NCBI GenBank assembly: GCA_016930935.1
Contig: JAFGFT010000006.1
Location: 1-47,121, forward strand
Length of the DNA: 47,121 bases
Reading direction: 5' to 3'
Source: Dehalococcoidia bacterium
Lineage (GTDB): Bacteria; Chloroflexota; Dehalococcoidia; GIF9; AB-539-J10
Part shown: in pieces, positions 1-8,618 of the stretch
Position numbering within the stretch: the first letter of the stretch is position 1
Layout of the letters: each line of letters opens with the position of its first letter
Position numbers and translations under genes: made by a program
The notes under the pieces: generated by a model
What the model was told of the DNA's origin: nothing
The model's database searches: none
The model's input: only the letters and a program-made list of their open reading frames with translations

Positions 1-90
<90 letters not shown>

Positions 91-101
91 AACAGCTACT
101 T

Positions 102-1310
102 TCACACACTTTCGTCGCCTCCCAAATTACCGACTGACAACATTTCGACAACATTTCTGTCAACTCGGGGTCCTGACATGAGTAATTCATCGAACTTCAG
201 GGCGGCAGCCTCTTGCAGTCCGGCGACGTAGTGAGTGTACGTGTCAAGCGTTACTCTTACGCTGCTGTGTCCCAGTCTCTCTGAGACAATCTTTGGGTGC
301 GTACCCGCTTGGAGTAGCATGGTTGCGTGGCTGTGCCTCAGGTCGTGAAGAGACATGTGAGGTAGTCCTGCCTTCTCTACGACGCTGCTGAAGGCCTTGC
401 TGACCGTGGACGGGTCAAGTGTGCCACCTTCGGGTTTCGAGAAGACGAAATCGCCATCCGCTATTGTGCCGCCGAGAGACTCACGCAGGATCTTCTGCTC
501 TTCGTGGTGCTGGCGCAGTACCAGTGCGCAACTGGGCGAGAGTGCCACACGGCGCTTGCCTGAGGCAGTCTTCGGTTCCTTGATGAGAACCTTTCCCTCC
601 ACTTTGCTGAGAGACTCGGAGACGGATATGTACGCCGTCACACCGAGAGAATGGATACCGAAATCGACGTGCTTCCACCTGAGAGCCAGTGCCTCACCCC
701 GTCGCAATCCGGTATGCAATAGCAGATAGAACAGCTCGTAGTAGGGGCTGTCCTTCGCTACCTCGAAGAACTTGTCAACGTCCTCTCTTGCAAGGGTATT
801 GATTCCTTTGTGTTCCAGCCTTGGAGGGTCAGTAGCTTGGGCAACGTTGCGGCTGAGAACTCCTTGCTTGACTGCATGAGTGAGTGCCTGAGACATCAGT
901 CCATAGATGTATCTGACTGTGCGGGTGCCAAGCCCTGAAGCCCGTTTCTTTGCGTACAGTGCCTGAAGCTGGCGGGGTTCCAGGGCCACGAGGTGGACGT
1001 TGCCAATCGCGGGAATGATGTGTTTCTCTGCTATGAAGTGATAGCTCTCTTGGGTGCGAGGAGCACAGTTGACAGCTACATAGCCGTTCAACCATTCGTG
1101 TAGGTATGAGGCAACTGTGAGGTCTTTCCGCGCCTTGACATAGACGCCGGACTCTAGTTCAACCAGAAGCTGCGCTAGCCGCGCCTGCGCATTACGTTTT
1201 GGTCCTTTCACTGACTCGGCTATTTGGCGACGTTTCCCAGTGGCGTCACGCCCAGCGTCAACCGTGATCTGCCAGCTACTTTTGCTCCGCTTCCGTATGT
1301 TACCTTTCAC
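102..1310 (-). CDS. Tyrosine-type site-specific integrase
   Basis: This 402-aa recombinase catalyses insertion and excision of element 1 at the tRNA-Pro 3' end. Residues 1-55 are an arm-binding-type N-terminal region rich in Lys/Arg. A SAM-like core-binding domain follows at about 65-160. The catalytic domain shows all expected residues: R203 in HTGLRRGE, K247 in IKEPKTASG, H322 and R325 in LHDLRHSHA, H348 in RLGHSS and the nucleophile Y358 in LDTYTHY. Full length and intact, it ends 11 bp from the att core. It overlaps the upstream gene by 11 bp, so the two are probably cotranscribed. Family assignment is secure; pairing with this att site rests on proximity. Confidence 0.96.
   Translation of the reverse strand: MKGNIRKRSKSSWQITVDAGRDATGKRRQIAESVKGPKRNAQARLAQLLVELESGVYVKARKDLTVASYLHEWLNGYVAVNCAPRTQESYHFIAEKHIIPAIGNVHLVALEPRQLQALYAKKRASGLGTRTVRYIYGLMSQALTHAVKQGVLSRNVAQATDPPRLEHKGINTLAREDVDKFFEVAKDSPYYELFYLLLHTGLRRGEALALRWKHVDFGIHSLGVTAYISVSESLSKVEGKVLIKEPKTASGKRRVALSPSCALVLRQHHEEQKILRESLGGTIADGDFVFSKPEGGTLDPSTVSKAFSSVVEKAGLPHMSLHDLRHSHATMLLQAGTHPKIVSERLGHSSVRVTLDTYTHYVAGLQEAAALKFDELLMSGPRVDRNVVEMLSVGNLGGDESV
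135..156 (+). promoter_or_regulatory. Putative integrase arm-binding repeats (left)
   Basis: Two tandem 11-mers, TGACAACATTT and CGACAACATTT, lie 45 bp inside att copy 1. The same motif in the same tandem form occurs before att copies 2 and 3, so I read them as arm-type integrase sites. They lie within the 3' end of the integrase gene. Confidence 0.55.
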
Positions 1311-2148
1311 TATCTCTCCCCCCTCTCTCGGTTTCTACGGTTTCCGGCGATGGTTTGAGGATCGCCGACTGGCGCCACGTCTCCTGCAGGATTGCAGTCA
1401 TATCCGTGCTTGACGGGTCGCCTTTCTCAAGTGCCTCCTGAAGTCGTCGAAGCTCCGCCTGTACCTCCTCTGGTGTCATGCTGTCCCACTTCGCCACATC
1501 CTCGAATCTCTGTCTGGCCTCCTGCCTATGTGCGGGCGTATCACGAGAATAGACCAAATCAAACACAGCGAAGAACTCTTCCCATGCAACATCGTGGCGA
1601 GTGAGGGTCGATAGGGCGTCGAGGTCCTTGACCCAGTATTGCGGGGCTTCGCTTGGAGTGTTCGGATACCTTGAGATTGCCTGCAGCGCACGCTCTGCAT
1701 ACGAGTATGTTCTGGCGTTCAAGAACAGGCCAACGCCCTCCTTGGGGCCAAGATGGCGGATCCTGGCTACCCACAAGGCGTCTCGGATTGTCAGGGGATT
1801 GCTCGGGTCCAAACGCATGCTGGCTGCCCAGGCTCGCGTGATGTCTGGCAACGCGTCTGGCGGTACCCGGCCATCCGAACTCGCCATTATGGACCACGGA
1901 CGCTCATCTGGATCAAGTCCCTTCGCGTCGATGTCCTTTCGTACAGGCACGAGGATCTTGCGGACAACACTATCACTAGGCCACTTTTGGTTGTCCCGAG
2001 CGAGCCAGGTATTGCGCTTCTGCAACTCGCTGCGAATCGCATCTGCAACCGTTGCAGCGTTGGTCTCTGGATCTCGCTGCCGCATCTCCAAATACAACTC
2101 TACAATCCGCGTCTTGATGTGGGGTGGAATTTTCTTGTTTGTTGGCAC
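1300..2148 (-). CDS. Hypothetical protein cotranscribed with integrase
   Basis: I do not recognise this 282-aa soluble protein. The GTG start has a GGAGG Shine-Dalgarno nine bases upstream. Residues 8-45 are helical and basic and could form an HTH (an IKTRIVELYLEMRQRD-like segment). The C-terminal third is highly charged with a probable coiled coil (PEEVQAELRRLQEALEKG). The last 11 bp overlap the integrase start, so the pair forms one operon transcribed away from the excisionase/replication operon. The position suggests an accessory or regulatory role in recombination, which is inference. Confidence 0.75.
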   Translation of the reverse strand: MPTNKKIPPHIKTRIVELYLEMRQRDPETNAATVADAIRSELQKRNTWLARDNQKWPSDSVVRKILVPVRKDIDAKGLDPDERPWSIMASSDGRVPPDALPDITRAWAASMRLDPSNPLTIRDALWVARIRHLGPKEGVGLFLNARTYSYAERALQAISRYPNTPSEAPQYWVKDLDALSTLTRHDVAWEEFFAVFDLVYSRDTPAHRQEARQRFEDVAKWDSMTPEEVQAELRRLQEALEKGDPSSTDMTAILQETWRQSAILKPSPETVETERGGRDSER

Positions 2149-2231
2149 TCTAAGAGCCTCCGTATCAGCGAAACAGTCGCTTCAATAGAAATGGAACACC
2201 GTAAACCTAGCATACAGAACAACTGGTGTCA

Positions 2232-2250
2232 ATATGGCGTGATACCATAT
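2232..2250. promoter_or_regulatory. Inverted repeat between divergent integrase and replication operons
   Basis: ATATGG-N7-CCATAT is a perfect 6-bp inverted repeat in the only intergenic gap between the leftward integrase operon and the rightward excisionase operon. Its place and symmetry suit an operator for a dimeric regulator, possibly the excisionase-like protein. No binding data. Confidence 0.4.
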
Positions 2251-2303
2251 ATCTAAGGAAAAGAACACACATGTTGGCAAAACTGTCTTGCAGGAGGTGG
2301 GTA

Positions 2304-2588
2304 TTGGGAGCAACGGAAAAGGAGAGGCCACTAGTCTACTCGGTGGCCGAGGCTGCTGAAGCCTGTTCGGTATCAAAGGTGCTCATGTACCAGATGATCC
2401 GTGAGGGCCGCATACCGGCAATCAGAATCAGCGCGAGAAGACTCGTTGTCCCGCGCAGGAAGCTTGAGCAGTTGATTGAGGGGGAAGTGGACTGTGAAGT
2501 TGAGGATGGTCTCACGTCGATGATGCCGCGTATCAGCGAGCGCGTGGTGGCCAGAAGGACAACGAAAACGATACGCGAGGGTGAGTAG
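2304..2588 (+). CDS. Excisionase/AlpA-type HTH DNA-binding protein
   Basis: This small protein carries the excisionase (MerR-like winged HTH) fold: VYSVAEAAEACSVSK, then MIREGRIPAIRIS and RRLVVPRRKLEQLI. Such proteins bend attachment-site DNA to direct excision, or act as AlpA-like activators of the integrase. Several in-frame starts exist (GTG 2226, ATG 2271). I prefer TTG 2304, because a perfect AGGAGG at 2292-2297 sits six bases before it and the HTH begins about 11 residues later. An acidic-then-basic tail of about 45 aa follows the domain. It is the first gene of the rightward operon that continues through the zinc-ribbon and primase genes. Confidence 0.85.
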   Translation: MGATEKERPLVYSVAEAAEACSVSKVLMYQMIREGRIPAIRISARRLVVPRRKLEQLIEGEVDCEVEDGLTSMMPRISERVVARRTTKTIREGE

Positions 2589-2594
2589 AACAAA

Positions 2595-2780
2595 ATGGAA
2601 GAAGGACAGTATTTCGTCGATGCGACACTCGTATGTGTTGACTGCGGGCGTTCGTTCCAGTGGACCTGTGGAGAGCAGAGCTACTTCTTCTCCAAGGGCC
2701 TGAGACCTCCGAAGCGATGCCTGGAATGCCGCGAACCAAGAAGACGTACACTTCGCAAGAGCCCGGAGGTCAGCGGTTGA
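2595..2780 (+). CDS. Small zinc-ribbon protein
   Basis: This 61-aa protein has two CxxC knuckles (CVDCG at residues 14-18, CLEC near 41-44) around FQWTCGEQSYFFSKGL. It matches the pattern of the probable zinc-ribbon family (zf_Tbcl type) found in phages, plasmids and clostridia; its biochemical role is unknown. It sits six bases after the excisionase gene. Its TGA overlaps the TTG start of the primase gene (TTGA), which suggests coupled translation. Confidence 0.85.
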   Translation: MEEGQYFVDATLVCVDCGRSFQWTCGEQSYFFSKGLRPPKRCLECREPRRRTLRKSPEVSG

Positions 2781-4510
2781 GTACCAGGACGAAGGGTCTC
2801 ACAGGGGTTCTCCCTGCTTCGTCTACGGAGGCCAGCCCGCAGAGCGCCTATGAATTGGCGTTCAAACTGCTCACGCTCGGGTATTCCATAATCCCCGTCC
2901 AGCTTGTCCCTGACGATGAGATACTCGGCAAGTTCAAGAAGAAGCCACTCGTTCCGTGGGCACAGTATCAAAAACGCCAGGCCACCATCGACGAACTGAT
3001 GGGGTGGGACAGCATACTCCACCCCAAGTACTACGGAATTGTGACAGGGTCGGTTTCTCAATGTCAGGTAATCGATGCTGATTCGGTCGAGGCCAGAGAG
3101 CAGATCGAGGCCGAGATTGGCCTACCCCACATTGTCACTCCCAGCGGTGGGGCGCACTGGTATGTCGAGGCAACCGAACATGCAGCTACCAGAACTGGGA
3201 TAGTACCATGTGTGGACTGTCGCGGAGAAGGTGGGTATGCAGTAGTAGTCGGGCTAGGGTACTCCATCCAACGGCTTCCGCACCCCGACAACCTCATACG
3301 ATACGACACGTTGCCTGAGTGTCTGCGCCAAGGGATGAACGGCCGCAAGACCAATAGGCCGACGCCCGATGCAATTTCACAAGGAGAACGCAATTCCAGC
3401 CTTGCCAAGATAGCCGGAATCCTGAGACGCCCTGGTCTGGGCCAGATGGAGATTGAAGCCGCCCTCCAATCGGTGAACTGCTCCCGATGCCAACCGCCCC
3501 TACCGAAGTCGGAGGTCGCGGCCATAGCGGAGAGCATCTGCCGCTACCCCCCTCTGGCCAAGGAAGAAAACACATGTATATACGAACGTGACAGCACTGA
3601 ATTAGCTACCAACCGTGACGGAAACGTGACAGGTTCCGTGACGCCTGTTGCTGCGAAACGTAACAAGCCCTTGTCGGAAATGGTTGGGGAATGGGTCAGG
3701 GAGAATGGCTCGGGTTGGTGGATGGCGCGTGACCTTGACACTGAGCTTGGTATCCAGTCGCCAGAGGATAAGGTCAACCGCCGCCAGATTCTCAGTCGCC
3801 TGCAAGACAGAGGCCTAATCGAGCAGCACCCAAGGCAAGCCAAGAAGTACCGATACGTCAACACGCAGCTTGTGTACCTAGACTTCAAAGGTGCCAGACC
3901 CTCCAGCGTACTGCCACTTGAGTGGGGCTTGGGCATAGAAGAGTACGTGAATCTGTACCCAAGTAACTTGGCCGTGGTCGCAGGAGCCCCCAACTCGGGA
4001 AAGACGGCGCTCCTACTCGATTTCATACGGCGAAACCAAGAGCGATTCGCCATCTACTACTTCTGTTCGGAGATGCAGGGGCCAGAGTTGCGTGACCGAA
4101 TGGAGCTCTTTCCGGGCATGACTGTGGACGACTGGCATGTGCAGGCAGTCGAACGGTCGGTTGACTTCGAGCAGGTGATAGTACCAGACGCGATAAACGT
4201 CATTGACTACCTGGAGATGACTACGGACCTGTATATGGTCAACGATCACTTGACTGCGATACAGGACCGTATCGGGACAGGGCTGGCAGTCGTTGCCATT
4301 CAGAAGAAAGCAGGTGCGGTGTATGGGCGGGGAGCGGAGTTCGGGCTTGAGAAGCCGAAGCTGTACCTCAGCATGGACGAGGGTAGACTGACCATTGTTA
4401 AGGGCAAGTCTTGGGCCAAGAAGGGCGAGAACCCGAACCGACTCTCTATCGACTTCACAATACGGGACGGTTGCACGTTTCTCCCAACCTCAGACTGGAG
4501 GCGAAGCTAG
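2777..4510 (+). CDS. Bifunctional primase-polymerase / RecA-type helicase replication protein
   Basis: Expected to prime and drive replication of the excised element. I start it at TTG 2777 (577 aa), because GGAGGT at 2765-2770 lies six bases upstream and the start overlaps the zinc-ribbon stop. The PrimPol domain covers about 22-195, with metal motif VIDADS (98-103) and motif SGGAHWY (123-129). A primase C-terminal helical segment begins at GERNSSLAK (203), and a winged-helix-like linker covers about 300-365. A RecA-fold ATPase follows with Walker A AGAPNSGKT at 402-410 and a probable Walker B NVIDYLEM. Full-length PrimPol-helicase fusions are typical of phage satellites and integrative plasmids. 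Confidence 0.93.
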   Translation: MSTRTKGLTGVLPASSTEASPQSAYELAFKLLTLGYSIIPVQLVPDDEILGKFKKKPLVPWAQYQKRQATIDELMGWDSILHPKYYGIVTGSVSQCQVIDADSVEAREQIEAEIGLPHIVTPSGGAHWYVEATEHAATRTGIVPCVDCRGEGGYAVVVGLGYSIQRLPHPDNLIRYDTLPECLRQGMNGRKTNRPTPDAISQGERNSSLAKIAGILRRPGLGQMEIEAALQSVNCSRCQPPLPKSEVAAIAESICRYPPLAKEENTCIYERDSTELATNRDGNVTGSVTPVAAKRNKPLSEMVGEWVRENGSGWWMARDLDTELGIQSPEDKVNRRQILSRLQDRGLIEQHPRQAKKYRYVNTQLVYLDFKGARPSSVLPLEWGLGIEEYVNLYPSNLAVVAGAPNSGKTALLLDFIRRNQERFAIYYFCSEMQGPELRDRMELFPGMTVDDWHVQAVERSVDFEQVIVPDAINVIDYLEMTTDLYMVNDHLTAIQDRIGTGLAVVAIQKKAGAVYGRGAEFGLEKPKLYLSMDEGRLTIVKGKSWAKKGENPNRLSIDFTIRDGCTFLPTSDWRRS

Positions 4511-4825
4511 ATGTACGTCTGCCAGTGTCCGATGTTTGAGAAGTGCTGCGCTCCGATATGTCCCGCGGAGGACATTTCAACCGAGAACCCGAACTGGTTT
4601 CCAGATGAACCTATCTGCCGACTGCGGAAGTATGCCACGCACCCGATAGTAGCGAAGCAGAAAAGAATCAAAGCGGCTGGTCTGGGACCAGAGGACGGCT
4701 ACTTCACTCGACGGATGCTTCAGGCGGTCGAGAGGGTTACCCCCAACCTTCGTGGTGCGAGCCCTGAGGATGGCGAAGAAGGCGGCAAACGATGGACAAG
4801 AGAACGACAGAGAAGACAGCGCTAG
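4511..4825 (+). CDS. Small Cys-rich protein downstream of primase
   Basis: This 104-aa protein starts directly after the primase stop (TAGATG), with GGAGG about ten bases upstream, so translation is coupled. The first 40 residues hold six cysteines (CQC, CC, C, C), suggesting a metal or FeS site. The C-terminus is very basic (KRWTRERQRRQR). I do not recognise the family. The position suggests a replication or single-strand DNA accessory factor, which is inference. Confidence 0.75.
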   Translation: MYVCQCPMFEKCCAPICPAEDISTENPNWFPDEPICRLRKYATHPIVAKQKRIKAAGLGPEDGYFTRRMLQAVERVTPNLRGASPEDGEEGGKRWTRERQRRQR

Positions 4826-4831
4826 CTCCGG

Positions 4832-4953
4832 ATGCACAAGCTTCCATGTGACAAGTGCGACATGCCCGCCTCTTACCGTGTAGGGGCTCAGAGAAGCCCA
4901 AGTCCTACGCCGCTAGCCGGGAGGCAGTGTACCCTGAATCGCATGACAGGTAG
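4832..4953 (+). pseudogene. Frameshifted small zinc-finger-like gene
   Basis: ATG 4832 opens MHKLPCDKCDMPASYRV. A one-base shift at the G run 4883-4886 is then needed to continue as GSEKPKSYAASREAVYPESHDR and a stop at 4951-4953. Both halves read like protein while the uncorrected frames do not. With five Gs instead of four it would be an intact ~41-aa CxxC protein following the previous gene by six bases. It is either a decayed gene or a homopolymer sequencing error. Confidence 0.45.
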
Positions 4954-5109
4954 AAAGGGGTTCCAGAACGCGATGAGATGTGCTATTGACGCACGTGGCC
5001 CCCACGTATATCGTTTAGTGCAACGACGCCGCAATACCTCTGGAGGGACGAAACGCTTCCCTTTGCAGCCCGCTCCGCCACTGAGGTGTAGCGGTGTGGA
5101 GGATGGGAA

Positions 5110-6696
5110 TTGGCTTCGACTATTTTCGCGTTCTCTAAATCGGTCAAGGACAACCGTGTCGAGCGTCACGATATCACTGAGTTGGGCGATGTGGCGGCAA
5201 TTGATGCAGTCGTCGGCCAACTAGAATCTCTGCCGAATGTCAGTGTGCAACCCCTCGACACGCTACGTCTTCGCAGCAATCCTCGCAGCTGGGTCATCCG
5301 GCTCATATGTGAGCGTAGCGATTTGGAACCTATCGATGAACATGCCAATCACCTCCTTACGGACTTCACCGAGGCGATGCAGACTCGAATGCGCGAAGAG
5401 CACAAGTACGCATTGCTGCTCGTCATGGGCGAACGGGTGCTCCTCTGCCACAGTACGTACGGCGAAAGGACAATCACGCCTGAGTGGAAAACCATCCCGC
5501 GCATGCTGGACTCTGACAACGTGCTTCGCTTCGCGCTCTTTAGGGTCCTAGGTTCCACGGTGCAAGTCACCTCGTGGGAGAGAGAGGCAAGCAGTTCTTT
5601 CGTTGATTGGCTGGGGCCACCAAAGAGGTCTGGGTTTCTCTTTGGCGGCAGGTTTCGAGTGCGATTCGAAATTGATGGCGTTATCGGTGAAATGCAACTG
5701 ACGGAAGAGGAGATGGAGGCGTGGGTCGAGCGCCACCCGGAGTTCATACAGGGGACCGTGGCCCTCAAGAATTCCGTTCGGGAACTCCCGCTGAGAGGAA
5801 TACGCAGCGGGCGCCAGTACTACGACGACCGCGACCTTGGAGAGTTCCTTCAGGACTACGAATCTGAGAAACGCGGAGTATCCAGATACGCTCTCGAGTA
5901 TGACCGGCTGCAAAAGGACGCGCTACCTCTTCTAACACCCTACTACGATGAACGCAGTCGAGTGGTACGAGTGGAGGAAGGCCAGGAAGTCGAAGTAGTC
6001 AACAAAGACACTCCCGGCTGGGACATCGTGTTCACGTGCAACAGAATCGATATCAGACATAGCTACCTTAGTGACATAGCCACCCGCCTTGTCAATGGCG
6101 ATGAGGTATGTGTCTTCCACGCGGGTGAGCCTTTTGGCGCACCCGCGATTAGGATTGGAGGGCTTCATCTCTACAACAGACTTGAGCTCGACGGTGTTAC
6201 TTCTGCTCTCCAAGGATATCGTGGGCAGCTCAACGTGGAAGATAGCAACCTCGCCCTACTCCTACTCATTGCCGAACTCGAGTGCCTAGGCAGGTCTCTC
6301 AAGACACGACCGATCGAGAAGTTCCTTGCATTGCTCGCCTCTGAGCTCCAGAGCCGGATAAAGTGGGCCAGGAAATGGATGTCGCTGGAGGGCTCGGTGG
6401 TCGAATACAAGTCAGCGGATTTCCTCGCAGGCCACAATGCCGAAGTCGCAGGCCGAGTCAGCGAAGACCTGAGGCGAAAGCTGCACGACTCTTCGCTGAA
6501 GGTTTACCTTTTTGGCGTTGAAGATGATGGCAGTGTCCGCCATGTCGCAGGCCAGCACTTCCCGAGTGACCGACTAGAGCACATCAGGAAGGAACTCGCC
6601 AAGACGGTCCCGTACGCGAGAGTGCACATCTTTCCCGTCTGTAGCGACGGGGAAAGCCTGCTGGTGCTTGTTGCCTTCGGAAATGCAACAGCCTGA
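5110..6696 (+). CDS. Large hypothetical protein with possible AlbA/Schlafen-like C-terminal domain
   Basis: This 528-aa soluble protein starts at TTG 5110 behind GGAGG (5098-5102). I do not recognise the N-terminal 400 residues. The C-terminal ~120 residues contain VEYKSADF, then LKVYLFGVEDDGSV and a LLVLVAFGN-like strand. This order resembles the AlbA_2/Schlafen ATPase-like fold (E/VE(F/Y)K, then I(A)IGV-DDG), which occurs in anti-phage and regulatory proteins. It follows the replication genes on the same strand after a ~150-bp gap, as a single gene. A defence function is inference from fold and context. Confidence 0.65.
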   Translation: MASTIFAFSKSVKDNRVERHDITELGDVAAIDAVVGQLESLPNVSVQPLDTLRLRSNPRSWVIRLICERSDLEPIDEHANHLLTDFTEAMQTRMREEHKYALLLVMGERVLLCHSTYGERTITPEWKTIPRMLDSDNVLRFALFRVLGSTVQVTSWEREASSSFVDWLGPPKRSGFLFGGRFRVRFEIDGVIGEMQLTEEEMEAWVERHPEFIQGTVALKNSVRELPLRGIRSGRQYYDDRDLGEFLQDYESEKRGVSRYALEYDRLQKDALPLLTPYYDERSRVVRVEEGQEVEVVNKDTPGWDIVFTCNRIDIRHSYLSDIATRLVNGDEVCVFHAGEPFGAPAIRIGGLHLYNRLELDGVTSALQGYRGQLNVEDSNLALLLLIAELECLGRSLKTRPIEKFLALLASELQSRIKWARKWMSLEGSVVEYKSADFLAGHNAEVAGRVSEDLRRKLHDSSLKVYLFGVEDDGSVRHVAGQHFPSDRLEHIRKELAKTVPYARVHIFPVCSDGESLLVLVAFGNATA

Positions 6697-6899
6697 AAAC
6701 TGAAGGCAGCACGGTCGAGGGCAAGCCTCGAATCGCGCAGGGAATCCAAGTCCGACTATCTCAAGGCAATCCATGACAGCACACGAGAGTATCACCCGCA
6801 CCCGAATGGCCTCAGTGTTGAAAAACCCCTGGCTAAGGCCAATGCGAATGGGGGTAACTTGCGTTGTGTGTAGGTGGGGCAGGGGGCAGGCTGCAAACA

Positions 6900-7258
6900 C
6901 CCTCGTTCAGGCGGCCTTAGCTCTTTTTGTGGAGTGGAAGATGTGGCGTACGGCGCCACCCAGGCAGAGAGGTCGTGCCATGTGCTGCTGATGAACTCGC
7001 CGTCCTCGATCTTCCTGTAGTCGTCCACCACCTAGTCGGTCATATTCCCTCCATAGCCAAGCGGTGTTGATGAGATTCGCCGACGAGGACAGGCTTCGGG
7101 TTTCCGACTCGCTCCTTCGGCGCCACTTCCTTGACACCGCACTTCTTCCATTGGAGGCGATGCACGGTATTGTTTGCTTTACCTTCCCACCAGTAGAACC
7201 AGTGGTGTGGCGGGCCGTCCTTGGGGCAAGAAGGTGCTGTGGGAATCTTGCGTCTTCA
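6900..7258 (-). pseudogene. Decayed gene with three or more frameshifts
   Basis: On the minus strand, protein-like stretches continue only if the frame is changed. They run KIPTAPSCPKDGPPHHWFYW through VHRLQWKKCGVKEVAPKE, then ANLINTAWLWREYDRL, then VDDYRKIEDGEFISSTWH. The putative ATG at 7256-7258 is also out of frame with the first stretch. It would have encoded a ~110-aa protein. No family is recognised; it reads as a remnant of an element gene transcribed opposite to the replication operon. Confidence 0.4.
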
Positions 7259-7274
7259 TTGCTTCTTCAGTCAG

Positions 7275-7413
7275 CCGTTACACTTGCCGTGTCGGCCGTT
7301 ACATGTAACGGCTAGCTTTGACTTACGTTCAATTCCTTGATGTTATCTCCTACTACTGTTACAGCGCTACATCCTCCCCCGTAAGGGGGGGGTGTAACGC
7401 AACGGTGTAACGG
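7275..7413. repeat. Iteron-like TGTAAC repeats with palindrome and GC hairpin
   Basis: TGTAAC/GTTACA occurs at 7277-7282, inside a perfect 18-bp palindrome GCCGTTACATGTAACGGC (7295-7312), at 7358-7363, 7393-7398 and 7406-7411. A hairpin at 7364-7400 has an imperfect 16-17 base stem (GCGCTACA... paired with ...TGTAACGC, C-rich against G-rich) and a GTAA loop. This is the only iterated intergenic site of element 1. It lies between two decayed genes and is a candidate replication origin or operator array. Confidence 0.5.
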
Positions 7414-7414
7414 T

Positions 7415-8130
7415 CTATCTTACATTCGGAAGACCGTAGCTTCCGTCCTTCAGGACGATGACGTGCCCCTTGTTCTTGAGCCGTTGCAGTGTTGGCATTC
7501 ATGTCGAGTTCCAGTGCGATTGCCGCGGGACTCGGTGCCCCGCCTTCGAGGAGTTGCAGAATTAGCTCCCCAATCCCCATCGTCTTGATCATCCCATGAG
7601 AATCCCTGAGATTTGTCATGGCGTCAAAGACCGCACCGTCGTAGAAGTTGTACTTCAGACCGATGGGGTGGGTAGGGTTTCGAGTTGTTGTGCTTCCTGT
7701 GGAACAGTCCGGCCTTGATCTCGTCGGGTTTGTCCTCGCTGGACTCGCTCTTCATGTACCTGGGTCTATGTGAAGATTGGCACCCCTTTTGTAGGGGCTG
7801 CGAATGCTGCATGCGACCACGATTGCAGACCGTTGGGAAGACTGCGCTCGTCGCATACCATCCAAGGCGCAGACATGCCGAAGGTTGTTGGTTTTTCCAC
7901 TGATTGTCTGTGACTTTGGCACATGAAATCCACTGGGCTGTACATCCATACATGCCTATCTTATCTTTGTGCTTGGAGGCATAGAATAGACTCCGGCGGT
8001 TTCGCTTTCTGAGCACTACGCGGGTGTCCTTGCGTAGTCGCAGGCACGAAGAGCAGTTGCCGTCTTTCCACTCGTGGACGGTAGATAGCGGGTCTCCGCA
8101 GAAGCGGCAGTACTGCTTGATGTTGTGCAT
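7415..8130 (-). pseudogene. Frameshifted zinc-ribbon/winged-helix gene
   Basis: The minus-strand start MHNIKQYCRFCGDP leads into a treble-clef-like segment (CRFC ... CSSC) and a basic region. The frame is lost in the middle (about 7750-7950). It resumes at DEIKAGLFHRKHNNS, shifts by one base at the C run 7662-7665 into IGLKYNFYDGAVFDAMTNLR, and continues through LQLLEGGAPSPAAIALELD. A further shift near 7490 leads to LQRLKNKGHVIVLKDGSYGL and a stop at 7415-7417. The tail resembles a winged helix. Two or three frameshifts make it a recent pseudogene or a misassembled gene. Confidence 0.5.
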
Positions 8131-8618
8131 AGTCAAGAGTATCGCTCTGCATGCCATGACAGTGCTGCAGCTTCAATCGCTCGACGGCTGTCGCCAGTGT
8201 AGCAATAGTCCCACATCCTCTGTCTCGCAAACTAGGACTGTTGTCAGACAGGATAGTGCGAACTGAGAGGCAAGACCTAGCAACATGACCTACCCCACAC
8301 GTCCATTCATCTCAGGCTCAAGAAGCCACTAACCAACAAGGGAAATGCGCTAGCCTCGGGTATGTTTGCGGTGCGGCCATGGTGCTTTTTTGGCGTTTCA
8401 GGAGGGCGGGACGTTGCTGCATCAAGAAACGTACCCCCCGCCTTTGAGTTGGTGCTTCGAAACCACCTGTTGCGCACTAGTCGATGACCTGCCGCGTGAA
8501 GACTTGATTGGCTTGCCTGGCGTTGTATAATGGCTTTGACAGGACCCTTCGCTCGACGGCCAACCATAGGTGCCGACGTCCCATACGGGTTCGATGAAGC
8601 GGCTGCATAGGAATTTTG
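8131..8618 (+). promoter_or_regulatory. Gene-free region with promoter of the HNH/methyltransferase operon
   Basis: I see no convincing gene here. TTGATT (8504-8509), a 16-base spacer and TATAAT (8526-8531) form a good sigma-70-type promoter facing the HNH gene. This predicts a leader of about 80 bases. Confidence 0.55.

Noticed and set aside
1601-2188. Plus-strand 195-aa ORF
   Set aside because: Antisense to the 1300-2148 gene, with Ser/Arg-rich shadow composition.
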